Source: Trichoderma breve (taxonomy: Eukaryota; Ascomycota; Sordariomycetes; Hypocreales; Hypocreaceae). Taken from it: a stretch of DNA of 64,000 nucleotides. The position numbers and the translations under genes were made by a program. Numbering within the stretch: position 1 is the stretch's first letter; every line of letters starts with the position of its first letter. The stretch is taken from NCBI RefSeq assembly GCF_028502605.1, contig NC_079232.1, positions 3,968,001 through 4,032,000 of the forward strand, written 5' to 3'. Shown piece by piece: positions 23,998-36,000 of the stretch. The notes beneath the pieces were generated by a model. It was not told where the DNA came from and made no database searches. It saw only the letters and a list, made by a program, of their open reading frames with translations.

Positions 23998-25045
23998 TTA
24001 GGCGGCCGATTCGTTGAGCAGCGGCGCGCGTTCCTCGTCTCTGCCCGTGGTTCGCCTCCATCTGACGTCTCTGCCCGACATTGCTGGAACAGCAACGGTG
24101 ACTGTCGAGATGAAGAGAATGGCCATGATGATGAAGGCAAAGATCCACTGGAAAGCGACCACCTGGCGCTTGAACTGGGCGACGCCAATTGCCGCAGAGA
24201 GGACGCTGAGAGCAAAGCCCATGGTGTAGTCCTGGATTGTGATGATTAGTATTCGATGCAAGGGAAACCAAGAAACTGTGACTCACATTGAAGGCAATGA
24301 TGAAGAAGAATCCGTACGCCAAAATGGACCAGATGAAGACGTTGCCAAAAATTCTAGCCACCAGGCTGTGCGGGTGCGGCACCATGATGGCGCCGTTCCA
24401 GTAAATGGCCACAAACGTCCATGCCAACGGGCCTGTAGCAACAGGAACGTGAATGAAGCGCGGGACGGTGTTGTGGCGGAAATACAGCGAGCTGAGATTG
24501 AAGAAGTTGATAATCAGTATGACCTCGGCGATGTGGAAGTGCGAGTTCACAAAGAGCATAACGAATGCAAAGTGAAGTAGGTTGTTGAGGATGAAGTGGC
24601 TTCCGACACCAGCAGCTGCGGCAACGACGTCGGCACTGCTGGAGAAGAGCGATGTGACGTATCCAAACTGGAGGATGAAGAGAACAATCCTGGTTTTCAG
24701 GTGTCAGAAAGCTTGAACGAGAAGTGACGAAGCCATGGCGAATTTACCAGTAGATATCAGCGAGGATGTGGTTCATGGTAAAGGCGCTGGGATACAGATA
24801 GTTCTGGTCCCATATGCGCCGGCGGATATGGAAGCCATCGTGAGGCTCGTCAACGGCATAGTAGACGGTGACGACGACGGACAAAAGCCACGATAGCAAG
24901 GTCAAAATCTTGTATGCGACGATGGAGCCATTGCTGTGCGTCTCCCTCTTACTGAAGGGGTTCCCTGTGATGGGGATATTAGCAAGTTGTGAAGAATGGG
25001 AATTGTTGGGATCATGGTCTCTTACAGGACTGCCACCCAGCCATG
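23998..25045 (-). CDS. Fungal multi-pass membrane protein, DUF1774-like
   Basis: Four exons (25027-25045, 24748-24964, 24287-24689, 23998-24231) join in phase to 290 aa. The start is M-A-G-W-Q-S. The first exon holds only six codons plus one base. N-P-F-S-K-R-E-T-H follows, then about six to seven hydrophobic helices, including A-Y-K-I-L-T-L-L-S-W-L-L and I-A-E-V-I-L-I-I-N-F-F. The tail is charged and ends E-R-A-P-L-L-N-E-S-A-A, with a dileucine-like E-x-x-x-L-L signal. From memory this matches the fungal DUF1774 family, whose function is unknown. The tail suggests endosome or vacuole sorting. Introns are 62, 58 and 55 bp. Confidence 0.82.
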
Positions 25046-27413
25046 ATGTCTGCCTTAATGTGTCAACTCGGCGATGCGACGAATTCGTATGACCACGCGG
25101 TCAGGGTACCGTACCTCGAGTACGAAGAAGGAAGCAAGACAAGATATCGCAGAAATGCCAACCACGCCAATGGTATGGAGAATGAGAAAGGCCGATTTAT
25201 GCTTTTAAAGAAACCAATCGTCCCAGACAGTGGAAATTATGAGCTGCACAAGACGAAAAGAGACAAGAGGGCAAGCTCCCCAAATCGAGGCTATAAGTGG
25301 TTTAAATACCCTTCAGCCATAAGCAAACGAGTGACTGCGTGTGTGTATACAAAGACACAAGAACAATCCTCATTACCCAATCGCCTCACCTTCATTCGTC
25401 CATCCCACCCATTCACTCCAAAGCTTGCACCCTGAACTCGTCACCCATTTGCGGGGAAGCATGCAAACTCATCCCGCCACCAAGCACCAAAAAAAAAGAG
25501 AGACAAGCCCGCACACGGTGAATCGTCCCTTGTCCCTTGTCATACAAGCGCCAACAAGGCCGACGCCGATTCTCTGCGATCCGGCCCATGACGCGCAGCT
25601 CCCGTCACCATTTGCTTGCCTGTGTTTCCCCAGCAAATGAAAAAGTACACGCCGTCGACATCCATGGCAAGGATGCAAGGGAGGGATGGGGGCGTGTAAG
25701 CTTCACGCCCCTCTGAGCCTCCCTTGCCAGCCATTGCTTCCTTTATACTGTACTACTAGGGCACGTAGCTTCATACGAATACAAGAAAAAAGGTTTATGC
25801 ACTTTGCTTCCCCCCTTGTCACGATGCTCACAGCTAGGCTGCCTTTAGCTCCTCTTGAAGCGGGAGACGATGCTCATCGTGGGCAACGTTCTTTGCCTAA
25901 TAGGTTGATCGTGTCTGTCTTATTACACGTACTGTGGGGGAATGGGAGCAGGTGACCCCATCGGGCCACGGCCGTGGTGAGCTGAAAGAAGGAAGCTGTC
26001 GCTGTTACATTCATCTGCAGTACGAAGTCTGGGTTCACGATACTGTAAGAATAGAGTGATGATGATGCTGAGTGGTGATGCATTGCCAAGCCAACGTTTT
26101 GCGTTCTCTTAGATCATACGATACCTTATGTCCACGATTATTTCGGCGGTGGTTCATGTACCTTTTAGCATTTGTTCACATGCTTGATGGCATCTCGGCA
26201 CCACAGCCAGCGTAATCGAATCCTCCAAATCACACCACCCGCAAAGTGCCTACACCTATTACCCCAGATGGCGGATAATTCATTAATAGAACCACCGCTA
26301 GTCTAGCCAATTATTGCAAGCATCGCGATCCCAATCGCCGACTTCAACCCAACGAATACGACGAGCCTACCCTAAATAGACACGTTTGGAGGCGCCGGCT
26401 CATGCATGTCTCTCCTCGGCCACCAACTAACCAGAGGTTGATTACTGTCCCCAGCTATGATTCTTGGCATATTTTTGTCATGTATAAAAGAGCTGATGTG
26501 TGAAGCGTTCACATTTATACGAGGCGGGCATATGCACAAATTCCATGTCTCCCAATTATGAGTCTTAACTTCGAATCCTTCAGAGTATATATCCTAAAAG
26601 ACAGCCTTTATTCCGCGCAAAAGACTGCACGGGAACTTTTTTTTTATCACATATCCAGTGCTGTTATTGGAACTGCGCATAGCCTACCTTTCCTTTTTAA
26701 TATATTCATTTCACCCTTGTCCGCCAATGTCAAGATTGGATACTTGGCCAGACTTTTCACCTAACCTAAACAGGCTATTTACACATTGCCGGTTGGGGAA
26801 ATGTGAACCGCAGAGCGTGTGTAACTGGCCGTTCTCTGTTTTCACAGCATCTTTAACCTCCCCGGACGCCCTAAGGGCGTGGAAGATGAGAGCCTCTGGA
26901 GAAGTGAGACAACCTGACCAGGGCGATTTCTTCCGCCTTCTTCACAGATTTTTAACCTCTCCCAACGCTCTGAGAGAAGAAAAGGCATGCCGGAAAGTAT
27001 TATTGGTTACTGCACATTGCGCTCATATCAATCTGATAGCAAAGCCTCCGCGGGAAAAAAGATTATATGGACCATAAGATCTTCGCGGCCGCTGAGTGGA
27101 TAAGCTCTCGCTATAAGTGTTTAAAACATTTCTTTCTGCGTATTGTATTACATATACTCTATAATCTTGAATAATGTGAAAATAAAAGAGGAATATTCTA
27201 TTATTGCGATATAAATAAAACCACCAGCGTAGGTATGATGAACGCATCGCATAGTCCATGATATATGGTCTTGTCTAATGAGCGCCAAAACGAAAAATAA
27301 AACCAAACCACCAAAATAACACACCCCTTCAGTAAATACATACTCCGTCGCATTGCCAGTCTATTTTATACACATCATACGTATCCAATCCAACCCATGT
27401 GGTAGAATTAGCA
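25046..27413. other. Long spacer (2.4 kb) without a recognised gene
   Basis: It is mostly low-complexity and pyrimidine-rich near 25.4 kb, and AT-rich farther right. Two imperfect copies of a 37-bp motif lie exactly 100 bp apart (26841 and 26941). The frame at 26658-27077 crosses both, but I do not regard it as a gene. Confidence 0.4.
26841..26976 (+). repeat. Pair of imperfect direct repeats, 100-bp spacing
   Basis: Copy 1 (26841-26877) starts TTCACAGCATCTTTAACCTC. Copy 2 (26941-26976) starts TTCACAGATTTTTAACCTCT. Both continue with CC(C)xxACGCxCT. The function is unknown. Confidence 0.5.
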
Positions 27414-28517
27414 TCATGAGTTGACCTCTCCAGACGCCCTCTGCTGACTTGCCAGTTCTGATTCTTCATGGGTATACACCCACAACCTCTCAATGCTACC
27501 TGGAACATGACCAAACCGCAGCTCTTCGTAAACCCAATCCAATACACCAGGAGTCTTTACATGTGCGTCCCAACCAGTGTCCACGGGCGCACCCTCTCCG
27601 CCAAAGTCGTGCCAGGCCCGGATCGTCGCCGTCCGCATATCCCTAGAGACTTTGACTTCGTAGTCCGTCGGGCACCGTGGACAAGAACAGATAACGCCAC
27701 ACCCTTCGTATATTATCGCGTTTTCTATCGCCTGCTCAAGGTGGATATTTGCTCTGAGCCTGGGGTTGCCCCCCTGAGCCCATCTGGCTGCCGTCCGTTT
27801 CCACCATTTGGAGTGCATGATCCCCTTGCCAAAGACATTCAAGTGTGGGCAGCCGGGGATGGTGATGTGATCGAAGAGAGGTCTCATGACACTACACTCA
27901 TCTGTAATCACCCACTCTCTTCGCAGGATGAATCGGCCATTAATAATTCTAGGCCTCGCTGTGTAGGTCTCTGTAAAGGACGGCTCAAACATAAATTCCG
28001 TCACTCTAATGTGCTTATGGGGCCTCATCAAGCTGTCGAGGTAATTTTGGTGCGAATTTCCCAGGCGAGAGAGCTTTAGAGCACTCTGTATGTGATTCTG
28101 TTGGAGGGAATAACCTCCTCGGTTGATCATTCGTAGAGAAAGATCAGCACCACAAGGAGGATTCTGTGGTGTATTTGGTGTATCCGACTCATCCATGGGG
28201 TGCATTCTGTTGCATTGCGGACATGCCCAGTGACCCGGAAAAGTAAATGCCAATCCTGCCCAAAATCGAGACCTATCATTAGAGGGGAGTTGAGAGATCT
28301 CCCACTCCCAGTGGCGACGAAAGAAGCTCCGCAGGCCACGACTTGTCTGAGAAAGGACAAACTCGTCGTGTAAATCCAGGCTATTGATTATCATGCTAAA
28401 AAGCTCTGGCGGAAGCCGGTACAACGGATTCATTTCGTTAACGTCACTGTTGCTGGCATCGTCGCTGTTACCCAGCAAGCGACGTAGAAATCGCAAACTA
28501 GACAGGATGATACCCAT
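27414..28517 (-). CDS. F-box domain protein with paired-cysteine motifs
   Basis: A single-exon gene of 367 aa. The ATG at 28517 (M-G-I-I-L-S-S-L) is the first in-frame ATG after upstream sequence that looks non-coding. Residues about 30-70 form an F-box: L-Y-R-L-P-P-E-L-F, then I-I-N-S-L-D-L, then L-S-Q-T-S-R-G-L-R-S-F-F. F-box proteins bind Skp1 and present targets to an SCF ubiquitin ligase. Two Cys pairs follow (C-P-Q-C near residue 100 and C-S-C-P-R-C near residue 285), which could bind zinc. No LRR or WD40 target domain is visible, so the target is unknown. This matches the large, lineage-variable fungal F-box family. Confidence 0.82.
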   Translation of the reverse strand: MGIILSSLRFLRRLLGNSDDASNSDVNEMNPLYRLPPELFSMIINSLDLHDEFVLSQTSRGLRSFFRRHWEWEISQLPSNDRSRFWAGLAFTFPGHWACPQCNRMHPMDESDTPNTPQNPPCGADLSLRMINRGGYSLQQNHIQSALKLSRLGNSHQNYLDSLMRPHKHIRVTEFMFEPSFTETYTARPRIINGRFILRREWVITDECSVMRPLFDHITIPGCPHLNVFGKGIMHSKWWKRTAARWAQGGNPRLRANIHLEQAIENAIIYEGCGVICSCPRCPTDYEVKVSRDMRTATIRAWHDFGGEGAPVDTGWDAHVKTPGVLDWVYEELRFGHVPGSIERLWVYTHEESELASQQRASGEVNS

Positions 28518-30076
28518 AATTGTACCTGATTCGATTTGACCGTAGCAATCAATAGCGACAAAGTTTTTAACGATATTGATGTTCCGATGAAATAATACTT
28601 TTCCGGCCACAAAGAATGATAGAACTGATGCTGAGTAGCTTAATGAGAGACAAGTAGTGTTGCTAAACACTGATACTCTTGGGAGTGAGGATAAACACCT
28701 TGATGAGTGTATCGACAAACGCTAAAATGGCAGGCCAGATGGAAAGAATGAATGAAAGGAAATTTAAAAGGACAGAATAAGTTGAAATGAAAATTTACAA
28801 CGACAGAGAAAGGAAGGGTCGAGACTTCTTAAATATCTCTATCTTGTCTGAACGTATATTCTATAACTGCCTCAAGCCTACCAAGATAAAGATGCGCCAC
28901 GGAACGCATATACTTTGTACAAACATTGTTATAGTAAGTTGTTTCGAAATTATCCAGATTTTCCTGAAACTAAAATTAAAAGCTCATCTCTAATATCCAA
29001 TACTGGTGTACTCTGAACCAGCGGTTCAATACCAGTGATATGCCATTTGAACGGCAATGCTGAAGATCCATCGGCCTCTTTTTGAACATAAATATTGGCA
29101 TCGTCAAGGCACTCTATATGCCCAAAATATAGGTACCATTTGTGTCCAAAAATGTATCCCTCATACCCAAAAATATACATTTGTCCCGCCTTACTATCCA
29201 TTTACTAAGCTTCTTGCACATCTTTGTTAAAGCGCCTCTCGACGGCAACTACCAATCGCATTCAAGAGCAATTTACAACGACGACTTATTCCCTAATCGA
29301 CTATCTATATAACCATTAACAAGCTCTTTTACCTTTTCGCCTCTTAGGCTTCCCATACTTTCGTTCTTCCTACAAAAGCTTCACCAGACACCTCAGTAGA
29401 CGGCAGCCTCTCCTGCTGCGTACAAGAAGTATAACTTCCACAGACAAAGACTCTTTTGCCACAATCCAGCAATCTAATTTTACCACGAAAATTTCTTTGA
29501 GCAAAATAGAGGTCGTTTTCCAGTAGGTACATATTGTTGTATCGCACATAGCTTTTGGCTGGGAATCATAAAGTTGTCGTAAGAATTGAGATCAGAGAAA
29601 GGCCGATAGAGCACTTGTCGAGGAGTGATGTAGCACGGAGCGAATTGTAAAAAGCAATCATGCAAACACACTAATCTTTGCTACTGATTTAGTCTTTTAA
29701 ATCATTCAATCGAAATAAAAATGAGGATCACAATACCAACATGAGCGAGTGAATATCCGGCAATATCATGTTCATCTATCCACACATATCAACCATACCA
29801 CACTCCAAATTCACAACACATACCATCTGAATCATAAAAACACATATGTATATGCATACCTCTAAAACTACCAATCAACAAGTTTCATCTCAGGGTATCC
29901 GCATAATCTCATCTACTAAGCAGCATCCCCTCCATAAAACACAAAACGAAAACGAAAAAAAAGCATAAATAACCTCCGTCTAATCGTCTCAAAAAGGTCA
30001 TAACGTAAAACCATCATGGCCCATAATCCCAATCCTCATTCATCATCTAATCATCTCTCCTTTTCCCCATCTCTAT
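28518..30076. other. Spacer between the F-box gene and the dynein 3' end
   Basis: Several short minus-strand frames have protein-like composition, mainly an 83-codon ATG frame ending at 28950 (start 29201), Tyr/Phe/Gly-rich at first and then F-K-W-H-I-T-G-I-E-P-L. I recognise none; this may be a decayed gene. Much of the rest is AT-rich. Confidence 0.35.
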
Positions 30077-33000
30077 TCATGAATCCGTCACAAGTCTCTC
30101 ATTCTCATCCAACAACCCCGTAACCTTACGTAAATTCTCAACCAAGCTCCTACCCAAGCCAACCAACAGCAACTTCTCTGCATTCGCCGGCAGACCAAGG
30201 TACGTAGGCGGCTCACGCTCAGGAAGCTTGTGCACCCAGGCCAAAAAGTCTTGCAGACCAGTACCTGACGGAACGAGGAGCGGGTCATCTCCCTCCACCA
30301 GCTTGTGGTCGGCGTCGTAGGCAGCAGGTGTGAGGAACGACGTAACCAGTTGTCCGAGGAGTTTAAAGTCACCTTCATCATCAATCTTGCCACCATACGT
30401 CTCTGTGACCAGGTAGCGAATCATGTCCCACGGAATGTTTTGCGGCGCAATGTTGGTTCGATTGCCAGCAACTCCCTCAATCCAGACGTCAACAATAAAC
30501 GCACAGCATTCGTACTATCATCACAAGTCAGCAAAATTCTACACGGAAATTCCAAAGAGGGAAAGAGATCCTTACGTCGCTATCATTAAACTCCCAGAAA
30601 CCCTTCCAACCAAGGTTCGGCGCATATCGCAATCTCTCCTGCACAACAGCATGCAAGAATGAAATCAAGAGGTAAAGTCTCGTCCTCTCAACGGGGCTCT
30701 TAACCGCGCGCGTCGAAAGCGAAGACATCGAGTCTTTCATATTGGCTCGCACACCAGCCGGCTGTTCATACATGAGTACGCGCGAGGCACGGAGCAAGTT
30801 GACAGGAATTTTGGGACTCGATTCCATAGACAGGAACAAGCGGAAATCGCTATGCGGGTTGAGCGACTCCATGCGCTTCTCCAGGCTCTGCAGCCACGTC
30901 GGCGCCAAGTGCACGTTCTTGATGAGGACCCACGATCCCGTCTCTGCTGCACTGCTGACAGCCTTGTCGGCGCTGGCCAGACCTTCGTTCGAACCCATGG
31001 CAATATTTGTGCAACGTACGTTCATTCTCTGCACAAGACTGTCCACCTTGTAACTGGCATCGAAGCCAGGGCTAGACACCAGGGCAATCGGGAGAGTAGC
31101 AGATACTTCACTAACAGTCTTGGTCAAGTCGTCCACAATGTCAAACATGTCGGAGCCAAAGACGAGAGTAGCAAAGCGCTCCGCCGCAGGAACAAAGCGA
31201 TCCATGCGGAAAAGCTTGACCAACAAGAGGGAGTAAAGAGCCTGGTCCGTCTCCGAGGTGCCTTCTTCCCAAACCTTGGGCACTACAGCCTCGGCCAGCT
31301 CCTCGGTAAAGAACTTGTCCCAATCGCTGCTCGGAATGGCATCGAGCTTCTCCTTGAGCACGCTGAGCTTTCGGGCATCCTGGAAAGCCGCATCCTTGGC
31401 ATCGAGGTCAGAAGACACATCCACACCCGCGATCCGGTTGTCAAGAATCACGTCAATCATCGACTTGTCCATCTTGTACGGAGACGCCTGAGCGAGAAGC
31501 ATGGCCAAAGTGATGCGGTCCTTTTGCAGCAAACCAAGCGCCGTCCTTTTGAAGGTATTGACAAAGAGGTCCTTGACAATAATATCTCGGCGAACATTGT
31601 GATTCGTCTCCTTGGCCAAGTTCTTGTTCCCGCGCAGCACCGACTGGAAAATGTCCAGGAAATACTGCAGCGAAAACTGGTAAAAGTGGTTAATGTAGTG
31701 CAGCTGTTCCAAAACGGCAAACACTGCACTGCACGACTTGGCAATGATGCTGTACTGCTGCGTAATCTCCTCCACTTCGGCCATGACGCCCTCCGTGTTG
31801 CGCATCTTGTCGGAGATGTCTGCCGCCTCCGTCTTGAGCGTCTCCAGCGTCTCTATGACCTTGTCGTCGTCCAAAATGTTGCCGCGAGACTCGTTGAGAG
31901 CCTGCAGCAACTGCTTCTCCAGCTGTCGAAGATGGACCTTGAATTCGCCCTGCAGCTTAATGAGGTTGGATCGCCTCTCGTCCACATCAGGACGCTCCGA
32001 CTTGAGCACATCGTTAAGTGACTGAGTCTGAAGACTGCTCTGAGTGACGGTAAAGTTGACAAAAGTAGTACGACTGCAAATATCCGGGGCGAAAGTAGCC
32101 GACGGATCTCTGGTAGAAAGATAAAGCTTGAATGATGGCGAAAAGTCAATGTCCTGCTTGCCAAGCTGGATGAGGACACGACCACCAGTTCGCTGGTACT
32201 CCTTGTTCAAGACGTGGTTGAGAATGGGGTCTAGATGCTCAGCGTCCTGGATAAGAATGGGGTTACCGAAACGCAGCGAACTCTCAAGCTGCTTTGTAAA
32301 GGTATCATCCAAGAAGCTCGTAACTGTCAGGCGGCGGTCCTTGCACTCCTTCTGCAAGAACTCTGTAACTCTTCCAGACGGGTCAATAATAAGAGGATAT
32401 CTGTTGAAGCGCTTAAGAATGATGGCGTTCTCCGTGCACAAGTCATCGACCGGCAGTGTATTCTCTTGCCATCCAAGTCGCTCATCCGCACTGGACAAGT
32501 ACTCCGTCACCGGGTTAGGCGACTTGAACTGGATACCGGACAAATCCAACTGGTGATACCAGTCGTCAATCATGTTCTTTCGGAACGTCTGATCGTAAAG
32601 ACCGCTATAAGCCAAAAAGGCAGAAGCCACGAGAACATCACCAACAAGGGTGCTGATCTGAGTCTCAAACGACTTGCTTCCTTCCTCCCAACGAGCCCTC
32701 TCAGACGACAAGCTGTCAAGAAGCCTGACACTTCGGTCGACCTTGAACTGGACCTTTGACATTTCCGCCTTGATGGCCTGGGTTTCGCTAATGAGAGTGG
32801 CATACTCCGTCTTGTAAGTGTTGATGCTAGACTCGAGCTCCGCAATGTTCTTCTCGACCGCCATCGCGCTAGCCTTTGTCTCGAGCGCCTGCTCCTCAAG
32901 CTGTTCGACTTCCTCTCGGAGAGGTCCAACACGATCCAAGATATCTGAATAGCTGACCTGGGCAATGACCCACTGGACAAGAGGACCACAAGCCCTGGAA

Positions 33001-36000
33001 GCGTGGTTCACCTTTTCAAAAGTAAACTCGGGGTTCGACAAGAAATCATTGCGCATCTTGTTCCGCAGGCCCTTGGTCATCATCTTGGCATTGTCAAACA
33101 TGATGATGCTGGCAATAAAATCTTCCCTTCGAACCACACCTTGGACGGCCTTCCAGTCGTTGATCTTGTGTCCAAGCAAAGTGCACACGGCATCCAGTGC
33201 AAGCCGGACACTCTGTGGAGGGTTAGACATACCACGCACTTCGACCAAGTGCTGTCGCTTAATGTTGCTGACACTGGCCTTGGCCTCCTCGACCGCAGGC
33301 TCAGCCTTTGCCAAATCCTCCAACACAACCTTCTTCCGCATTGCCACCTCTGCCTCTTGTTTCTCCAACGCCGCCTGAATCTCCAAGGAAGTGTTCTTCC
33401 TCTGCTCTGCCTCACGCTGATCTGCAACCATTCGCTGCAGCTTTTCGTTTGCCTCGGCATCCTTCTGCTCGAGCTGTGCCTTCTTCTCCGCAAGACTGAC
33501 ACGCAAATCACGCACCTTGTCGACGGTATCTCTCAACTTCTCAAGACCGACATTCAAGTGGCGCTGCTGCTCCTCGAGATCTTCGCGCTTCTCATTGTAC
33601 AGTTTGACATATTGGGTAACAAAGTCCAAGAAGTGACGAGGAGTCAAGAAGGTGACCTTGCCTTGCTGTTTCAACAGCTTCTGGTTATACCGCTGCAGCG
33701 AGTAATGGATGTAGACCATAGAGTTGACGACTGTCTCGCGATGCGACGGTGGTAGCTGCAAGCCGCGGTAAGCCACCGGGATTGTGTCCGGAGCGTTAAA
33801 GCTGCTCTTATCCAGGTCGATAGAGTGTGTGAGTTCGTGGCCAACCTGGAACAGCGCCTGATCAGACCAATCTCCAAACCAGTTCAGCACACATCTGTTG
33901 AACAAGGCCGGACTGGTGGCGGCCTTGGAGCCGAGACCACCCTCGGGCGGGTTCATGGTGAAGACGACGTGCAAGTTGTTGACAATCTGTTGAGTGAACC
34001 ACTTGTACAGTTCCTCAGGTGAATCAAGGTGCAAGTTTTGTCGTTGGGCACCTTCTTTACAAGCCGTCATCAAGGCAACGTAGTCATCGCCCTCAAAGAG
34101 ACCAGGCACCTCAGCGTTGGCAAGCAGGGTGTTCATGCGCTCCAAGAAACCAGAGTCCAAAACGTTGGCTTCGTCCATGATGAAGCAAATCTTTTCACCC
34201 TTGCAGCCACATCTCCGCAGCACGTCTCGCAAATCTTCGTCGAAATCTTCAGCCGAGTACTTGCCGTGAACCTTGATCTGGAACACCTTGAGACCGTTCA
34301 TCCAGGCCACGAATCGCGAGAGCGTAGTCTTGCCACCACCGCTCACACCAATGAGAATCAAGTGACCCTGCGGCTGTCGGAATACACGATCAATACGCAG
34401 CACATGCTCCAAGACGTCGTTGAAAAGGATAAGCGGAACATCGACCTCTTCCTCGCAGAAAGTCTTGAGACGAGCAGACACAAAGTCTCTGAGCTGCTCT
34501 CGGTCGACGGGGACGTAGTTCTTGGACAGCCAGTTGGAGAACAGAATGGGGCCGCCAAGAGCCTTCTCCTCATCCATGGAGGGGAAATACTCGAGAGCAA
34601 TGCGACGAACAGATTCTTCGGTCCACTTTCGCTCTTCTTCGTCTACAAGACGATCCTGGAAAAGTCGCAGGGCTTCGTGCGCCCAGATACGAATGAGACC
34701 TTCCAAGGAAAGCGCCTCCAGAGGTTTAATAGCTTCATATACACCACGAACCCAGCGAGTAAGTTCACGAGGACTGTACACGTAATGAGGCTGAATCTTG
34801 GGCGTGAACCTCTGCTGAGACTCGAGGTAGAAGCGGACCATGGCATGAGTAAGCGATTCGGCATATCCACGCAACGAAGGCACAATCTTGAGCACGGCGG
34901 CATTGAATGTGCCGTAAATCTGGTTGAGAGAGAGCTCGCCGGGGTAATCAACCATGACAAGGGGAGCATGGCGAAGGAAACGAGCGCCCATGGGCGTACG
35001 GCCGGCATCGGTAGGCGGGTTACAAGCACCAACGAACTGGATGCGGTCAAGAGTAACCCACGACTTGTCAGAAGTTCGCCAGAAGCCGTTGTGCTCCACA
35101 AGCTGGCGGAGGAAGGAGATTGCTCGCTGAGTACCATACTTGTCGGGAGCCGGAAGGTTGATTTCATCACAGAAGATGACCAGCCAACGACCAATCTGAG
35201 TAGGAGACAGCATGACACCGTTCAGCGTCTTCTTGTATTCGCAGTACTGCTCAAACGTCTTGATCAAAAGATCAGGTGTAGTTGCGCTGGAAAAGTTGAG
35301 ACCGACAACCTCCATGTTGGGCAGCTTACGAAGAGCACTGAAGAGTGTCATTGTCTTACCGGAACCAGGAGGACCGCAGAGGAGGAGAGGCTTGTGCTCA
35401 GCCAGCCAAGAATAAAGGACATCCTCGTGGCGCACGGTATCCAGGGTCGGGATGACAACGTCGGTTTGAATGATGGAGTGTGTGTTGACCTCAATGGTGG
35501 GCACCTGGTTCTGCCATGGCGTCCACTCAGCCTGGGGCAGGAGAACATCGAAATCAATAAGTGAGCTGGTACCATCCAGTGGTGGTGACCCAAAGTTGGC
35601 AAATGCGCAAATGTCATCACCAAACAGCTTTCGGTCACCAAGCGGACAATCTCCCGTAAGTGCCCAGACAAGCGCAAGAAGCAGCTTCTTCGCCATGAAA
35701 CCCTCAATCTGATCGTACTCTAGCGGGAAGTCGGCGTGCTGTCCGTTATACTCGATTATATCGCGGGCAGCCTTGTTCAATAGCGAAAACAGAGTCGTGA
35801 GAACACGAGCAACAGTAAACTCCATGATGTGGTTGTATCGCTGAGCTCGCTCCAAGGCCTGGTTAATAAAGTCTTCCTCTGTCAAGTATCCCTTGAGCAT
35901 ATCGGCAACCTGGGCTTGAATGGCCAGCGTCTTAGCCGGGCTTTGGCCTGTGGCAACGTTATCTTCATCCAGGTCTTCAAAGGGAACGCTGCGGAGCGTC

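Noticed and set aside
30852..32021. 389-codon plus-strand open frame
   Set aside because: It lies antisense to the dynein C-terminal part; the coding evidence is on the minus strand.
34029..35564. 511-codon plus-strand open frame
   Set aside because: It lies antisense to the AAA2-AAA4 part of dynein, has no domain and arises from codon bias of the minus-strand gene.
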